Below are positions 56,708 to 64,000 of a stretch of DNA of 64,000 nt, in pieces. This DNA is from Virgibacillus natechei (GTDB taxonomy: Bacteria > Bacillota > Bacilli > Bacillales > Amphibacillaceae): assembly GCF_026013645.1 (NCBI RefSeq), contig NZ_CP110224.1, positions 1,798,001 through 1,862,000 on the forward strand, written 5' to 3'. The position numbers and the translations under genes are program-made. The notes under the pieces are model-generated. The model had not been told where the DNA came from. It searched no databases and saw nothing but the letters and a program-made list of their open reading frames with translations. Within the stretch, counting starts at the first letter, position 1. Every line of letters starts with the position of its first letter.

Positions 56708-57027
56708 CGGTTCACATTAAACAGTACGATAGTAGGTATGCTATTGAAGCTACTTTATCTAACGAAAGTGGCGCAGTAGATTTAACCAATACCACCATAA
56801 AATTTTCCATGCATAGCTACAGTGGAAGCAAAGTAATAAACCGTGTAGCAGAAATTAAGGATGCAAATAATGAGGTTGTATGGGCTATATTACAAGGCAC
56901 TGATACAGCAGAAGCGGGTATGTTCAAAGGAGAGTTTACAGCTACTTTTGCTGACGGTAGAAAAGCCACTTTTCCAAGCAAGGACTATGTAAGAATTAAT
57001 ATTCAAAAGGGTCTTGGAGGTGAATAG
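56704..57027 (+). CDS. BppU-type baseplate upper protein, N-terminal domain
   Basis: The 107-residue beta-rich protein (DSRYAIEATLSNESGAVDLTNTTIKFSMHS..., TFPSKDYVRINIQKGL) matches the N-terminal domain of BppU-family baseplate proteins. It would attach the receptor-binding part to the baseplate. Here it exists as a stand-alone short form. Confidence 0.8.
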   Translation: MTVHIKQYDSRYAIEATLSNESGAVDLTNTTIKFSMHSYSGSKVINRVAEIKDANNEVVWAILQGTDTAEAGMFKGEFTATFADGRKATFPSKDYVRINIQKGLGGE

Positions 57028-57843
57028 ATGGATTTAACTATAATCAAAAATGGTTATGAAGTTGATTTATCAGAATTAGGGTTAGATTGTTTATCCTTTC
57101 AAGTTGATTCCTTATCTTCAGAGCACAACAACGAAAATATAGAGGGGAAAGATGGACAAGTAGACAATGGCACTACTTACAGTAGCAGAATGATACACAC
57201 TCGGTTCCTTTTTAAGGTTGATTCTCATGTTGATTTCCATGATAAGAAAGATGAAGTTTACAAGCTATTTGAATCAAAGGTTGAGCTAATCTTGATCGAT
57301 GAAAGACAACCCTATAAACGTTGGAAAGTAAAAGTTAATTCAGATTTTATCATCGATAATGAGGAATCGCCTTCATGGAAGGAATTTGAGGTTGATTTCA
57401 TATCGTTTTCCCCTTACGCAGAGTCTAGAGAGACAATGACAACCACACGTAATACACGAGTTACAGAATATTATTTCCTTAAAAACACACAAGTCAATCA
57501 GAACCAACAAGTAGATGAAACAGGTTCATTCTATGTTTTTAACACAGGTACAATCTCTATTGATCCAAGACAGTATAATTTACTGATCAAATTTACAGGT
57601 GCGTCCGACAGGCTTAGGATTCTTAATCGAATGAATGATACACAGTGGCAATACTATGGCACTACAACAACATCTGATGTACTTACATTTAGAAATACTT
57701 ATGTAGACAAGAATGATGAATCCGTCTTTCGAGACACAAATTATGGCTTCATTGAATTAGAAGTGGGCAGTAATGAACTACAAATTTATGGGGCAACAGG
57801 AGACTGGGAAATTTACTTTGAGTATCGCCCATTGTATATATAA
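57028..57843 (+). CDS. Distal tail protein (Dit)
   Basis: The 271-residue protein contains the N-terminal Dit pattern (MDLTIIKNGYEVDLSELGLD...SRMIHTRFLFKVDSH) and a C-terminal galectin-like beta domain (YFLKNTQVNQNQQ..., GNELQIYGATGDWEIYFEYRPLYI). It forms the baseplate hub at the tail tip. It starts directly at the preceding stop and lies before the Tal gene. Confidence 0.9.
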   Translation: MDLTIIKNGYEVDLSELGLDCLSFQVDSLSSEHNNENIEGKDGQVDNGTTYSSRMIHTRFLFKVDSHVDFHDKKDEVYKLFESKVELILIDERQPYKRWKVKVNSDFIIDNEESPSWKEFEVDFISFSPYAESRETMTTTRNTRVTEYYFLKNTQVNQNQQVDETGSFYVFNTGTISIDPRQYNLLIKFTGASDRLRILNRMNDTQWQYYGTTTTSDVLTFRNTYVDKNDESVFRDTNYGFIELEVGSNELQIYGATGDWEIYFEYRPLYI

Positions 57844-57869
57844 AAATTTTGCAAGAAAGGAGGTAACCA

Positions 57870-60800
57870 ATGTTAATAATAAGTGACATACATGGCAACA
57901 CAGAGCCACTAGTTGATTGCGAGCCACCAAAAAGAACAAGAGGAGTTAACAGAGATCACATATTAGAGGTTGCTATCCAATCAACTGATCGCAACGAAAG
58001 AGCCTTTAATCTCATAAAAAATGAATCTACTGTTACATGTGATGGAAGAGATTATATTATTAAACAATCACAAAGATCGATGGTTGGTGACAAAGTAGGA
58101 ATTATTCTAACTGCTGTACATAAGTTTTTCGCAACAACGCTGGATAATTACCAGTATGATGTAATTGCAGGTGAAAGAGTATTATCATTGCATCAAGCAT
58201 TAGAACATGCTTTAGCTGGTACAGATTACACTTTTACCATAACAGATAATTTTGATGGCTATTCATTTGAGGATTTTGGCGACGATAACTCTTTGTCATT
58301 GTTCAATAACGCTCAAGATAACTTTGGTTTTGAATATTTAATTGAAAATAAATTGATTACAGTTTATCAACAAATCGGGATAGAAACAGATGAACAAGTA
58401 AGATGGAAACATAATATTAAAACTATATCGGCAGATGAAGATACAAATGATTTTGCAACTTATATACGTGGTACTGGAAAACCTGCAGAAGATGAAGATG
58501 GAAGAGAAGTAGAAGGCGAGTATGTAGTTGAAGCTGAATACACGTCACCTAATGCTGAAATATTTGGTGTTCGACATGCACCACCGGTTGCGGATAATCG
58601 TTTTGTTGATGAGGATGCATTGATTAATTACATAAAATCACATCTAAATGATTATCCTCAAACTGAATATCAAATTGAGTATGAAGAATTAAGTAGCAAT
58701 GGATTGAATGAAGTGTTAAACGTAGGTGATAGATTATTTCTTATTCACGAGCCACTAGATCTAGCATTCTTTACACGTATCATTGAAATTATTGATTATC
58801 CTCTAAACCCTCAACTTAAGCCTACATATACACTATCCTCTAAAAAGGAAACAACAGCAAACAGAGCAGTTACTGATAGAAAGAGTAATAAAGAAATCAA
58901 ACAAGAGCTAAACAAGGTGACAGGCAGACAAACTGAGCTTAACCACAATCTTGAGGAGACGGCACAAGCTGTATCAGAAGTAGAAAATGCTATGGTGTTT
59001 GTCAATGAGGAAATGGAACGATTAGAAAATGAAGTTAGACAAGAGATAGAACAAGCTGTGGACGATACAAAGATCCTCAAACAAGTTAATCCCCCTCATC
59101 CCATACCAGCCTCCAATTTATGGTGGGATACTTCTGTCAATCCTCCAAGGCTTATGAGATGGGATGAATCTGATGGGCAATGGGATCCACTAGCACCTAC
59201 AGAATCAGAAATAGATCAGCTTATAGAAGTCATGAGAGATGAGGCAATACAACAAGGAGAAACTTACACAAACGAAGAAATAGAAGCTACTGAATCAGCT
59301 ATACTGGATGAATTGAACGAACAGACAGACGGAATCAATACCATAATCAGTGAATTAGATGTATCCGTTGATGGTATATTAGGACGTGTATCAAGTACAG
59401 AATCGGAAATCGATACTTTAAGTGGTGAAATAACTTCTACTCAAAGCAATCTATCCGAATTAAGTGTAGATGTCAATGGGATTAGCGGAAGCGTAAGCAG
59501 TATTACAGATGACTTAAGCGGTACACAAAGACAATTATCTGAATTGAGTGTAGATGTTGAAGGTATCACCAGTACTGTTAGTGACATAAAAATTGATGCT
59601 GATGAAGTAGAAAGTCGCATGTCATCAGCAGAATCATCCATAGAGCAAAATGCAACTAGCATTGAGGCAAAAGTAGATGTAGACGGTGTAGTAAACTCTA
59701 TCAACCTATCCAATGAAGGCTTAACAATTGATGCTAATATGGTTGATATTCATGGATTAGTGTCATTCATCAACTCTGACGGAACAGCAGGAACAGCTAT
59801 TGATGGAAGCACATTGGTTACTGGGAGTGTCACAGCAAACGAATTAAATGTTGACGAAATATTTGCCAACTCTGCTGTCGTAAGTGAAATCCGTTCAGGA
59901 ATTATTCAAACTACAGACTTAGATGCTTCCAATATTACAACTGGTACATTGAACGCTGGAGACGTATCTATAATAAATCTTTCTGCTTCCAATATTACAG
60001 CTGGTACATTAGATGCTTCTCAAGTTAACGTGGAAAACCTAAATGCATCTTCCATTAAAACTGGTATTTTATCTGGTTTGGTGATTGATGGTGGAGCAAT
60101 AACACAGAGTTCTGATGGAGCTGAACTTCAGATAGTGAATGGTGTTGTTAGCTCGTATTGGAATAATCAGTTATCCATGTCGTTTGGTCAGTACAGTTTA
60201 GAATTCTACAACAAGTCAGATGATCCATTAGGTAGAATTATACCTATATCCGAAGTGGGGTCGAATAAAAGAGGACTAGGGTTTATTATTGATAATGATA
60301 TACTAAACATTGGTTTTGAACACAATAATCTTTATCGAGGTATCCTTAGAGCGGATATGGATGACAGTGTAACCACTATAACAGGCCCTTATAATAACCA
60401 AAATGATGGGGCAACACTACGACTGCTTGCTAACCGAAGGGCTGTTTCTGAAGGTAGATTCACATCGCATGACCAACCTGCTATCATACTTGATCAATCT
60501 GATACTACTAACGATGTGGACATATGGTTCGGTGGATTTAACAGAAGATCAAACGCAAGCACATACTTCCGCCACCGCTCGTCTGATAGCACGTATTCCA
60601 CTTCTATGAGAGTATCAGGAAATTATGTACGTGTTTATGATGAGTTAAGAGTTGGAGGTGCGAACAATCCATCTGGCATTCTTCCGTATAGTAACAGCGT
60701 TCACTGGAGGTACAACACCAACAATTATATTCGGCAACAAAGCGATGGTAGAGTCAGTTTTTATATGGGAAATAATCAACGGCAAACGTTTAGTCCTGAA

Positions 60801-61274
60801 GGCGGAGCTGAGTTTCCCGGAAACGTGGCGGTTGAAGGAGATATTAGGTATAGAGGTCATAGGACAACTTCTAACTCGGTCAACACGCATATTTTTAGCA
60901 ATACAGGCAGAATTGCAAGGTCGACATCCGCAAGAAAGTATAAGTCTGATATACAATTAGCAAGTGATGTTGATTATGAAAAAATATTAGATTTGAACGT
61001 AAAAAGTTGGTATGACAAGGAAGAAGTAAACGGAAATGTCGAAGAACAAGAAGAGGCAACGAGATTTTATGGTCTGATTGCAGATGAATTTGAAGAAGTG
61101 GGATTAGGAGAATTTGGTGTTTATGTTAATGGAGAAATTGAGAACTACAGCGATAGAGCATGGACACTGTTAATCCCTATAGCTAAGGATCACGACAATG
61201 ACATAAATGACTTAAAAGTAGAAAATCAGATGCTAAAAGAACGTGTTAGACGATTGGAAAGTAAATTGGCTTAG
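57870..61274 (+). CDS. Tail-associated protein (Tal) with C-terminal S74 chaperone
   Basis: The N-terminal ~330 residues form a prophage endopeptidase-tail (gp18-like) domain. A coiled coil, a WWDTSVNPPRLMRWDESDGQWD-like module and several SELSVDV-(N/E)-GI repeats (about residues 480-580) follow. A fibre segment has three (T/I)DLDASNITTGTLNAG-type repeats. At the C-terminus an intramolecular chaperone auto-processing domain (peptidase S74) has SARKYKSDIQ and GLIADEFEEVG; its Ser-Lys pair would cut it off after trimer folding. The final coiled coil closes the trimer. Length 1134. Confidence 0.9.
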   Translation: MLIISDIHGNTEPLVDCEPPKRTRGVNRDHILEVAIQSTDRNERAFNLIKNESTVTCDGRDYIIKQSQRSMVGDKVGIILTAVHKFFATTLDNYQYDVIAGERVLSLHQALEHALAGTDYTFTITDNFDGYSFEDFGDDNSLSLFNNAQDNFGFEYLIENKLITVYQQIGIETDEQVRWKHNIKTISADEDTNDFATYIRGTGKPAEDEDGREVEGEYVVEAEYTSPNAEIFGVRHAPPVADNRFVDEDALINYIKSHLNDYPQTEYQIEYEELSSNGLNEVLNVGDRLFLIHEPLDLAFFTRIIEIIDYPLNPQLKPTYTLSSKKETTANRAVTDRKSNKEIKQELNKVTGRQTELNHNLEETAQAVSEVENAMVFVNEEMERLENEVRQEIEQAVDDTKILKQVNPPHPIPASNLWWDTSVNPPRLMRWDESDGQWDPLAPTESEIDQLIEVMRDEAIQQGETYTNEEIEATESAILDELNEQTDGINTIISELDVSVDGILGRVSSTESEIDTLSGEITSTQSNLSELSVDVNGISGSVSSITDDLSGTQRQLSELSVDVEGITSTVSDIKIDADEVESRMSSAESSIEQNATSIEAKVDVDGVVNSINLSNEGLTIDANMVDIHGLVSFINSDGTAGTAIDGSTLVTGSVTANELNVDEIFANSAVVSEIRSGIIQTTDLDASNITTGTLNAGDVSIINLSASNITAGTLDASQVNVENLNASSIKTGILSGLVIDGGAITQSSDGAELQIVNGVVSSYWNNQLSMSFGQYSLEFYNKSDDPLGRIIPISEVGSNKRGLGFIIDNDILNIGFEHNNLYRGILRADMDDSVTTITGPYNNQNDGATLRLLANRRAVSEGRFTSHDQPAIILDQSDTTNDVDIWFGGFNRRSNASTYFRHRSSDSTYSTSMRVSGNYVRVYDELRVGGANNPSGILPYSNSVHWRYNTNNYIRQQSDGRVSFYMGNNQRQTFSPEGGAEFPGNVAVEGDIRYRGHRTTSNSVNTHIFSNTGRIARSTSARKYKSDIQLASDVDYEKILDLNVKSWYDKEEVNGNVEEQEEATRFYGLIADEFEEVGLGEFGVYVNGEIENYSDRAWTLLIPIAKDHDNDINDLKVENQMLKERVRRLESKLA

Positions 61275-61284
61275 GAGGAATAAA

Positions 61285-61734
61285 GTGGAAGTAAAAATTA
61301 AAAATGTATTATTAGAGAAGTCCATTGGGCTTCTCTTTAATTTGTCGTTAAAAGGTAAGCAGAGTAGGCATAGAACTAAGTTTATCAAACGATTAGAAGA
61401 AAGGTTGCAAGAGGTAGCTGAGGAAGATAAACAACTACTTCAGCAACATTGTCGTTTAGATGAGCAAGGAAATCCTAAGATAATCAATGGTGAACGTTAT
61501 GATGTAAAGGATATTGAAGCATTTAGCAAGGACAAACAAGAGTTGTACAACGAAGAGTTAGTTATCGATGATGGTGACAGTCAAGCAATATTAAATACAG
61601 TCAGAACCATCCTAGATGAATGTAATGTTGAATTTAAAGATCAACAAGCTACACTGTACGATTATCTATGTGATCAGTTTAAAGTAGATGAAACTATAGA
61701 AGAAAACAATAAAAATGAAAAGGATGTTGGATAA
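61285..61734 (+). CDS. DUF1617-like phage protein
   Basis: The 149-residue protein contains LSLKGKQSRHRTKFIKRLEERL, typical of DUF1617 proteins encoded after tail genes in Firmicutes phages. I use GTG 61285, which follows AGGAGG by about eight bases. The hairpin at 61314 overlaps its first codons. Confidence 0.85.
   Translation: MEVKIKNVLLEKSIGLLFNLSLKGKQSRHRTKFIKRLEERLQEVAEEDKQLLQQHCRLDEQGNPKIINGERYDVKDIEAFSKDKQELYNEELVIDDGDSQAILNTVRTILDECNVEFKDQQATLYDYLCDQFKVDETIEENNKNEKDVG
61314..61340 (+). terminator. Terminator-like hairpin at the start of the DUF1617 gene
   Basis: A 10-bp stem (61314-61323 with 61327-61336, one G-U) with an ATT loop is followed by TTTAATTT. Confidence 0.6.
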
Positions 61735-61735
61735 A

Positions 61736-61969
61736 ATGAGAATAGAAATAAATTCAGTAAATGTAAGCTACAACGATAAAAATATCGAGAGTGTAAGAGT
61801 TAACTTTAATGGAAGAAATGATGACAGAAGTATTAATGTGAATGGTAATTTGCGATTATCTGAAGATGAATATAAAGGTAATGAATCATTGGATATACTG
61901 GAAGAAATGGTTAGGGATTACGTTGTAACTGAGCTAACTGAAGATAATGGAGATAACACTGCTGAATAA
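61736..61969 (+). CDS. Small phage protein, 77 residues, unknown
   Basis: It begins two bases after the DUF1617 stop; ATG 61715 is an earlier in-frame alternative. An alternating beta pattern (RIEINSVNVSYNDKNIESVRVNF) is followed by an acidic helix. No family recognised. Its stop lies in the loop of a terminator. Confidence 0.7.
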   Translation: MRIEINSVNVSYNDKNIESVRVNFNGRNDDRSINVNGNLRLSEDEYKGNESLDILEEMVRDYVVTELTEDNGDNTAE

Positions 61970-61985
61970 GTAGTGTTATTTTTTA
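61953..61985 (+). terminator. Intrinsic terminator before the lysis genes
   Basis: ATAACACT pairs with AGTGTTAT (8 bp), followed by six T residues. Confidence 0.85.
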
Positions 61986-62009
61986 TGTCTGAAATACAGG
62001 GGGTTGAGT

Positions 62010-62300
62010 ATGAGTGAAGAAAATCAGTGGTATACGAATAAAGAATTATTTGAACAGTTAAATGGCATGAGAGGTGAATTTAATAACCTTAGAGTAGAAA
62101 TGAAAGAAACCAGATCACTGATGAAGCAGTATAACGGTTTACGTGAAGAAATAGGCATCGTCAAGGAAAAAGTTGAACATATGGAAGCTGAGAAAAAAGG
62201 TAGAAGCTCAGTAGGTTCAGGTATTAGAAACTGGGGCGGTTGGATAATTTCATTTATTACATTGATTATCCTATTAGCCAAATTTTATGGAGGTGCTTAA
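62010..62300 (+). CDS. XhlA-like membrane protein of the lysis cassette
   Basis: The 96-residue protein has a soluble coiled coil (about residues 12-60) and one C-terminal membrane helix (GWIISFITLIILLAKFYGG). This layout is that of XhlA-type proteins that work with the holin and amidase. I use ATG 62010 after GGGGG. It ends directly before the holin start. Confidence 0.8.
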   Translation: MSEENQWYTNKELFEQLNGMRGEFNNLRVEMKETRSLMKQYNGLREEIGIVKEKVEHMEAEKKGRSSVGSGIRNWGGWIISFITLIILLAKFYGGA

Positions 62301-62537
62301 ATGAAAAAAGATAACACAATAGTAAGGCTAATTGTAATGTTGTTAGTAGGTGCTAACAGTATTGGCACGATGTATGGGTATAGCTTAATCCCATTTACAG
62401 ATGAAGAGATTAGTATGGGTATCTCTGCAGTCGCATTGGTTGTTAGTGAAGTATGGAATCACTTTAAGAATAATAACTACTCAAAAGAAGCTAAGGAAAC
62501 TCAGCAAGTGTTGGATAGGAAGAAGAAACAAAAATAA
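62301..62537 (+). CDS. Phage holin
   Basis: The 78-residue protein has two hydrophobic segments (IVRLIVMLLVGANSIGTMYG and MGISAVALVVSEVWNHF) and a charged Lys-rich tail, matching the SPP1-type holin family (NNNYSKEAKETQQVL is characteristic). It lies directly before the endolysin. Confidence 0.9.
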   Translation: MKKDNTIVRLIVMLLVGANSIGTMYGYSLIPFTDEEISMGISAVALVVSEVWNHFKNNNYSKEAKETQQVLDRKKKQK

Positions 62538-62549
62538 ATACATAACTTT

Positions 62550-62580
62550 GAGGGGTGTCATATTTGACACTCCTTTTTTT
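62550..62580 (+). terminator. Intrinsic terminator between holin and endolysin
   Basis: AGGGGTGTCA pairs with TGACACTCCT (one G-U pair) around TATT, followed by seven T residues. Confidence 0.88.
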
Positions 62581-62607
62581 ATGGGGAAAATAAGGAGACG
62601 ATTATTA

Positions 62608-63615
62608 ATGGTTAAAACTCAAGATGTAAGATCACAGATGCCCGGTGGAAATAGTAAACGTAACATCTCACAGATTAAAAACATTGCAAGACATCATAGC
62701 GCAACTACAGAAGGCACAGCACAATCATTTGCCAACTATCATGTTAATCATCATGGTTGGAACACATCAGGCTATCATGAGGTTATATTACGTGATGGCA
62801 CAGTGCAAATAGCTTACGATGATAACGTTGTAACGAATGGTGTAGGAGGTCATAATACACCAACTTATCACATTTGTGTGGTTGGTAGTGGCTCATTTAC
62901 AGACAAACAAGAAGAAGCGTTCGAGGAACGTGCTAAAGAGGCTATGAGTCGATTTGGTTTAGATGTTGGCGATGTATTAGGTCACAATGAATTCTCTAAT
63001 ACAAATGGATATAGTCATAGTTCTAATAGTTGCCCTGGTATTGATATGGACAAAGTTCGTGGATGGTTAGGTGGTAGTAGTACGAGCAATTCTAAACCTT
63101 CCACAAGCTCATCTGCAAGTGGTAGAGTAGAATCTAAAGTAAATGGATTACGTTTCTACAGTAAGCCGTCATGGTCAGATAGTGATGTTGCAGGACGAGT
63201 AGATGAAGGAATAGGCTTCCCTAACATTGTGAGAAAGATTAAAGTTGGAAATGGTTATCAATATGAGGTGAAGAATTCAAAGGGTGCTACATATTATATT
63301 ACCGCTGCTAGCAAGTATGTAACAACAACAAGTGGATCTACATCATCCACATCAAGCTCAGGGGGAACGAAATTAAGTTTACCTACAGGTGTCTACAGCA
63401 TGAGTAGAAACAGTAGTGAACAATTAGCCGATGTCAAACTGATACAAGCAGCCTTAAACGCAGCTAACTTTAATTGTGGTGAAGAGGATGGCTATTTCGG
63501 AGCGAAGACAGATGATGCATTGAGAAGATTTCAATCGGTGTATCTACCGTATGAAATTGATGGTGTGTATGGGCAAAACAGTAGACGTGAATTAGATAAA
63601 GTTGTAAATGGATAA
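62608..63615 (+). CDS. Endolysin, N-acetylmuramoyl-L-alanine amidase
   Basis: The 335-residue lysin starts at ATG 62608 after AAGGAG. An amidase-2/PGRP domain has zinc ligands His29/30, His126 (GHNEFS) and Cys142 (NSCPG). A Ser/Thr-rich linker and an SH3-like region (VNGLRFYSKPSWSDSDVAGR, about residues 175-240) follow. It ends in a peptidoglycan-binding-1 domain (VKLIQAALNAANFNCGEEDG). It cleaves the amide between muramic acid and peptide once the holin opens the membrane. Confidence 0.94.
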   Translation: MVKTQDVRSQMPGGNSKRNISQIKNIARHHSATTEGTAQSFANYHVNHHGWNTSGYHEVILRDGTVQIAYDDNVVTNGVGGHNTPTYHICVVGSGSFTDKQEEAFEERAKEAMSRFGLDVGDVLGHNEFSNTNGYSHSSNSCPGIDMDKVRGWLGGSSTSNSKPSTSSSASGRVESKVNGLRFYSKPSWSDSDVAGRVDEGIGFPNIVRKIKVGNGYQYEVKNSKGATYYITAASKYVTTTSGSTSSTSSSGGTKLSLPTGVYSMSRNSSEQLADVKLIQAALNAANFNCGEEDGYFGAKTDDALRRFQSVYLPYEIDGVYGQNSRRELDKVVNG

Positions 63616-63626
63616 ATAATATTATA

Positions 63627-63662
63627 GATGCTACTCATTAAATTGGGTAGCATCTTTTTTTC
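63627..63662 (+). terminator. Intrinsic terminator after the endolysin gene
   Basis: A perfect 8-bp stem (GATGCTAC / GTAGCATC) is followed by seven T residues. Confidence 0.9.
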
Positions 63663-64000
63663 CTTTTTTAAGTGTAATACACAGTAGAATAACACAGGAA
63701 TCATTTAGAGGGATGTAGGAGAGTAACAGTATAGTTTGAATGTAATATGTCTAGTTGTAATACTATTGTTGTTCTATGACTCTGTGTGTGATTCGGTTTT
63801 TGTTAGGCTTTCCGTCAAATTAGACGTATAGGTTTCCCAATCTTAGGAGAAAGTAATAAGCATAAAATTTAAAGATATATATACACTATATAATAGGAAG
63901 AAACTCGACAGAAGGATTAATCGTTTTTCTGATTAAACTGGACAAACCTATCAATCTGTGTTAAATTTTACTTAGCAGAAAAAGTGATCGGATAAGTTGG
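63663..64000. other. Gene-free A/T-rich prophage flank
   Basis: No convincing reading frame or tRNA is present. A TATATAATAGG near 63890 could be a -10 element. At 63939-63966 the segment TGGACAAACC...GTGTTAAAT is the third relative of the elements at 32619 and 37879. TAGCAGAAAAAGTG (63973-63986) is the inverse of part of the left-end hairpin. The right attachment site was not found. Confidence 0.5.

Larger units (their letters stand above)
28456..64000. mobile_element. Siphovirus-type prophage, left end to window edge
   Basis: The element begins with a tyrosine integrase and continues through a lysogeny switch, early genes, an RNA polymerase-like gene, HNH-terS-terL packaging genes, an HK97-type head, a long-tail module with tape measure, a BppU/Dit/Tal baseplate, holin and amidase. 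Nearly all genes point right. No right attachment site was identified and no host gene resumes before 64000, so the right end lies beyond the window. All structural modules look intact, so it may be an inducible prophage. Confidence 0.93.

Noticed and set aside
62401-62607. Long N-terminal extension of the endolysin (69 codons)
   Set aside because: It overlaps the holin in another frame, crosses a terminator and lacks a ribosome site; ATG 62608 follows AAGGAG and starts the amidase domain properly.
63973-63986. TAGCAGAAAAAGTG as right attachment site
   Set aside because: It is inverted, not direct, relative to 28459-28472; its direct match to 28483-28496 is only about 11 of 14. Attachment sites should be direct repeats, so I do not call attR.

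Overview
The window is low-GC, Gram-positive DNA with a Bacillus-type gene order. Reading rightward it runs ymfK - rodZ - pgsA - cinA - recA - rny - ymdB - spoVS - miaB - ricA - cotE - mutS - mutL - dps - miaA - hfq - spoVK - hflX - ynbB - glnR - glnA - lexA (reversed) - yneB - ynzC - tkt - sirA - yneF. Spore genes (cotE, spoVS, spoVK, sirA), SD-driven starts and T-tailed terminators mark an endospore-forming Bacillaceae member. The protein sequences feel closest to Oceanobacillus/Virgibacillus-type genera, but I cannot fix the genus by eye.

Positions 1-28455 are ordinary core chromosome: cell shape and phospholipid synthesis, recombination and mismatch repair, tRNA modification, RNA turnover, nitrogen control, the SOS regulator and central carbon metabolism. 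Visible control sites include LexA boxes at recA and lexA, a perfect GlnR box at glnRA and a perfect Spo0A box before sirA. Several intergenic gaps carry copies of imperfect dispersed repeats. The SOS division inhibitor yneA, normally between lexA and yneB, is not there.

Positions 28456-64000 are a siphovirus-type prophage whose right end lies outside the window. A tyrosine integrase starts inside the terminator hairpin behind yneF. Next come a candidate large structured RNA (about 29503-29970), a reversed XRE repressor facing a rightward promoter with two matching operators, a 34-residue SinI-like peptide, small early genes and a winged-helix-like protein followed by an inverted/direct repeat array (candidate origin). 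A 912-residue single-chain RNA polymerase-like protein with a DFDGD motif, of the type of SPbeta YonO, follows. After a roughly 600-nt non-coding stretch and more small genes come HNH, terS, terL, an HK97-type head module, connectors, the tail module, a BppU/Dit/Tal baseplate set, holin and amidase.

The tape-measure gene is split by a group I intron whose exact ends can be read from P1 and P10, with a zinc-finger HNH endonuclease gene in its P6 loop. The tail chaperone gene has an A AAA AAA -1 frameshift site. The late gene series, all on one strand, contains many intrinsic-terminator hairpins, including one inside the intron. Together with the phage-encoded polymerase this suggests that late transcription uses either antitermination or the phage polymerase; this is inference. 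No recognisable helicase, primase or DNA polymerase gene was found in the prophage.
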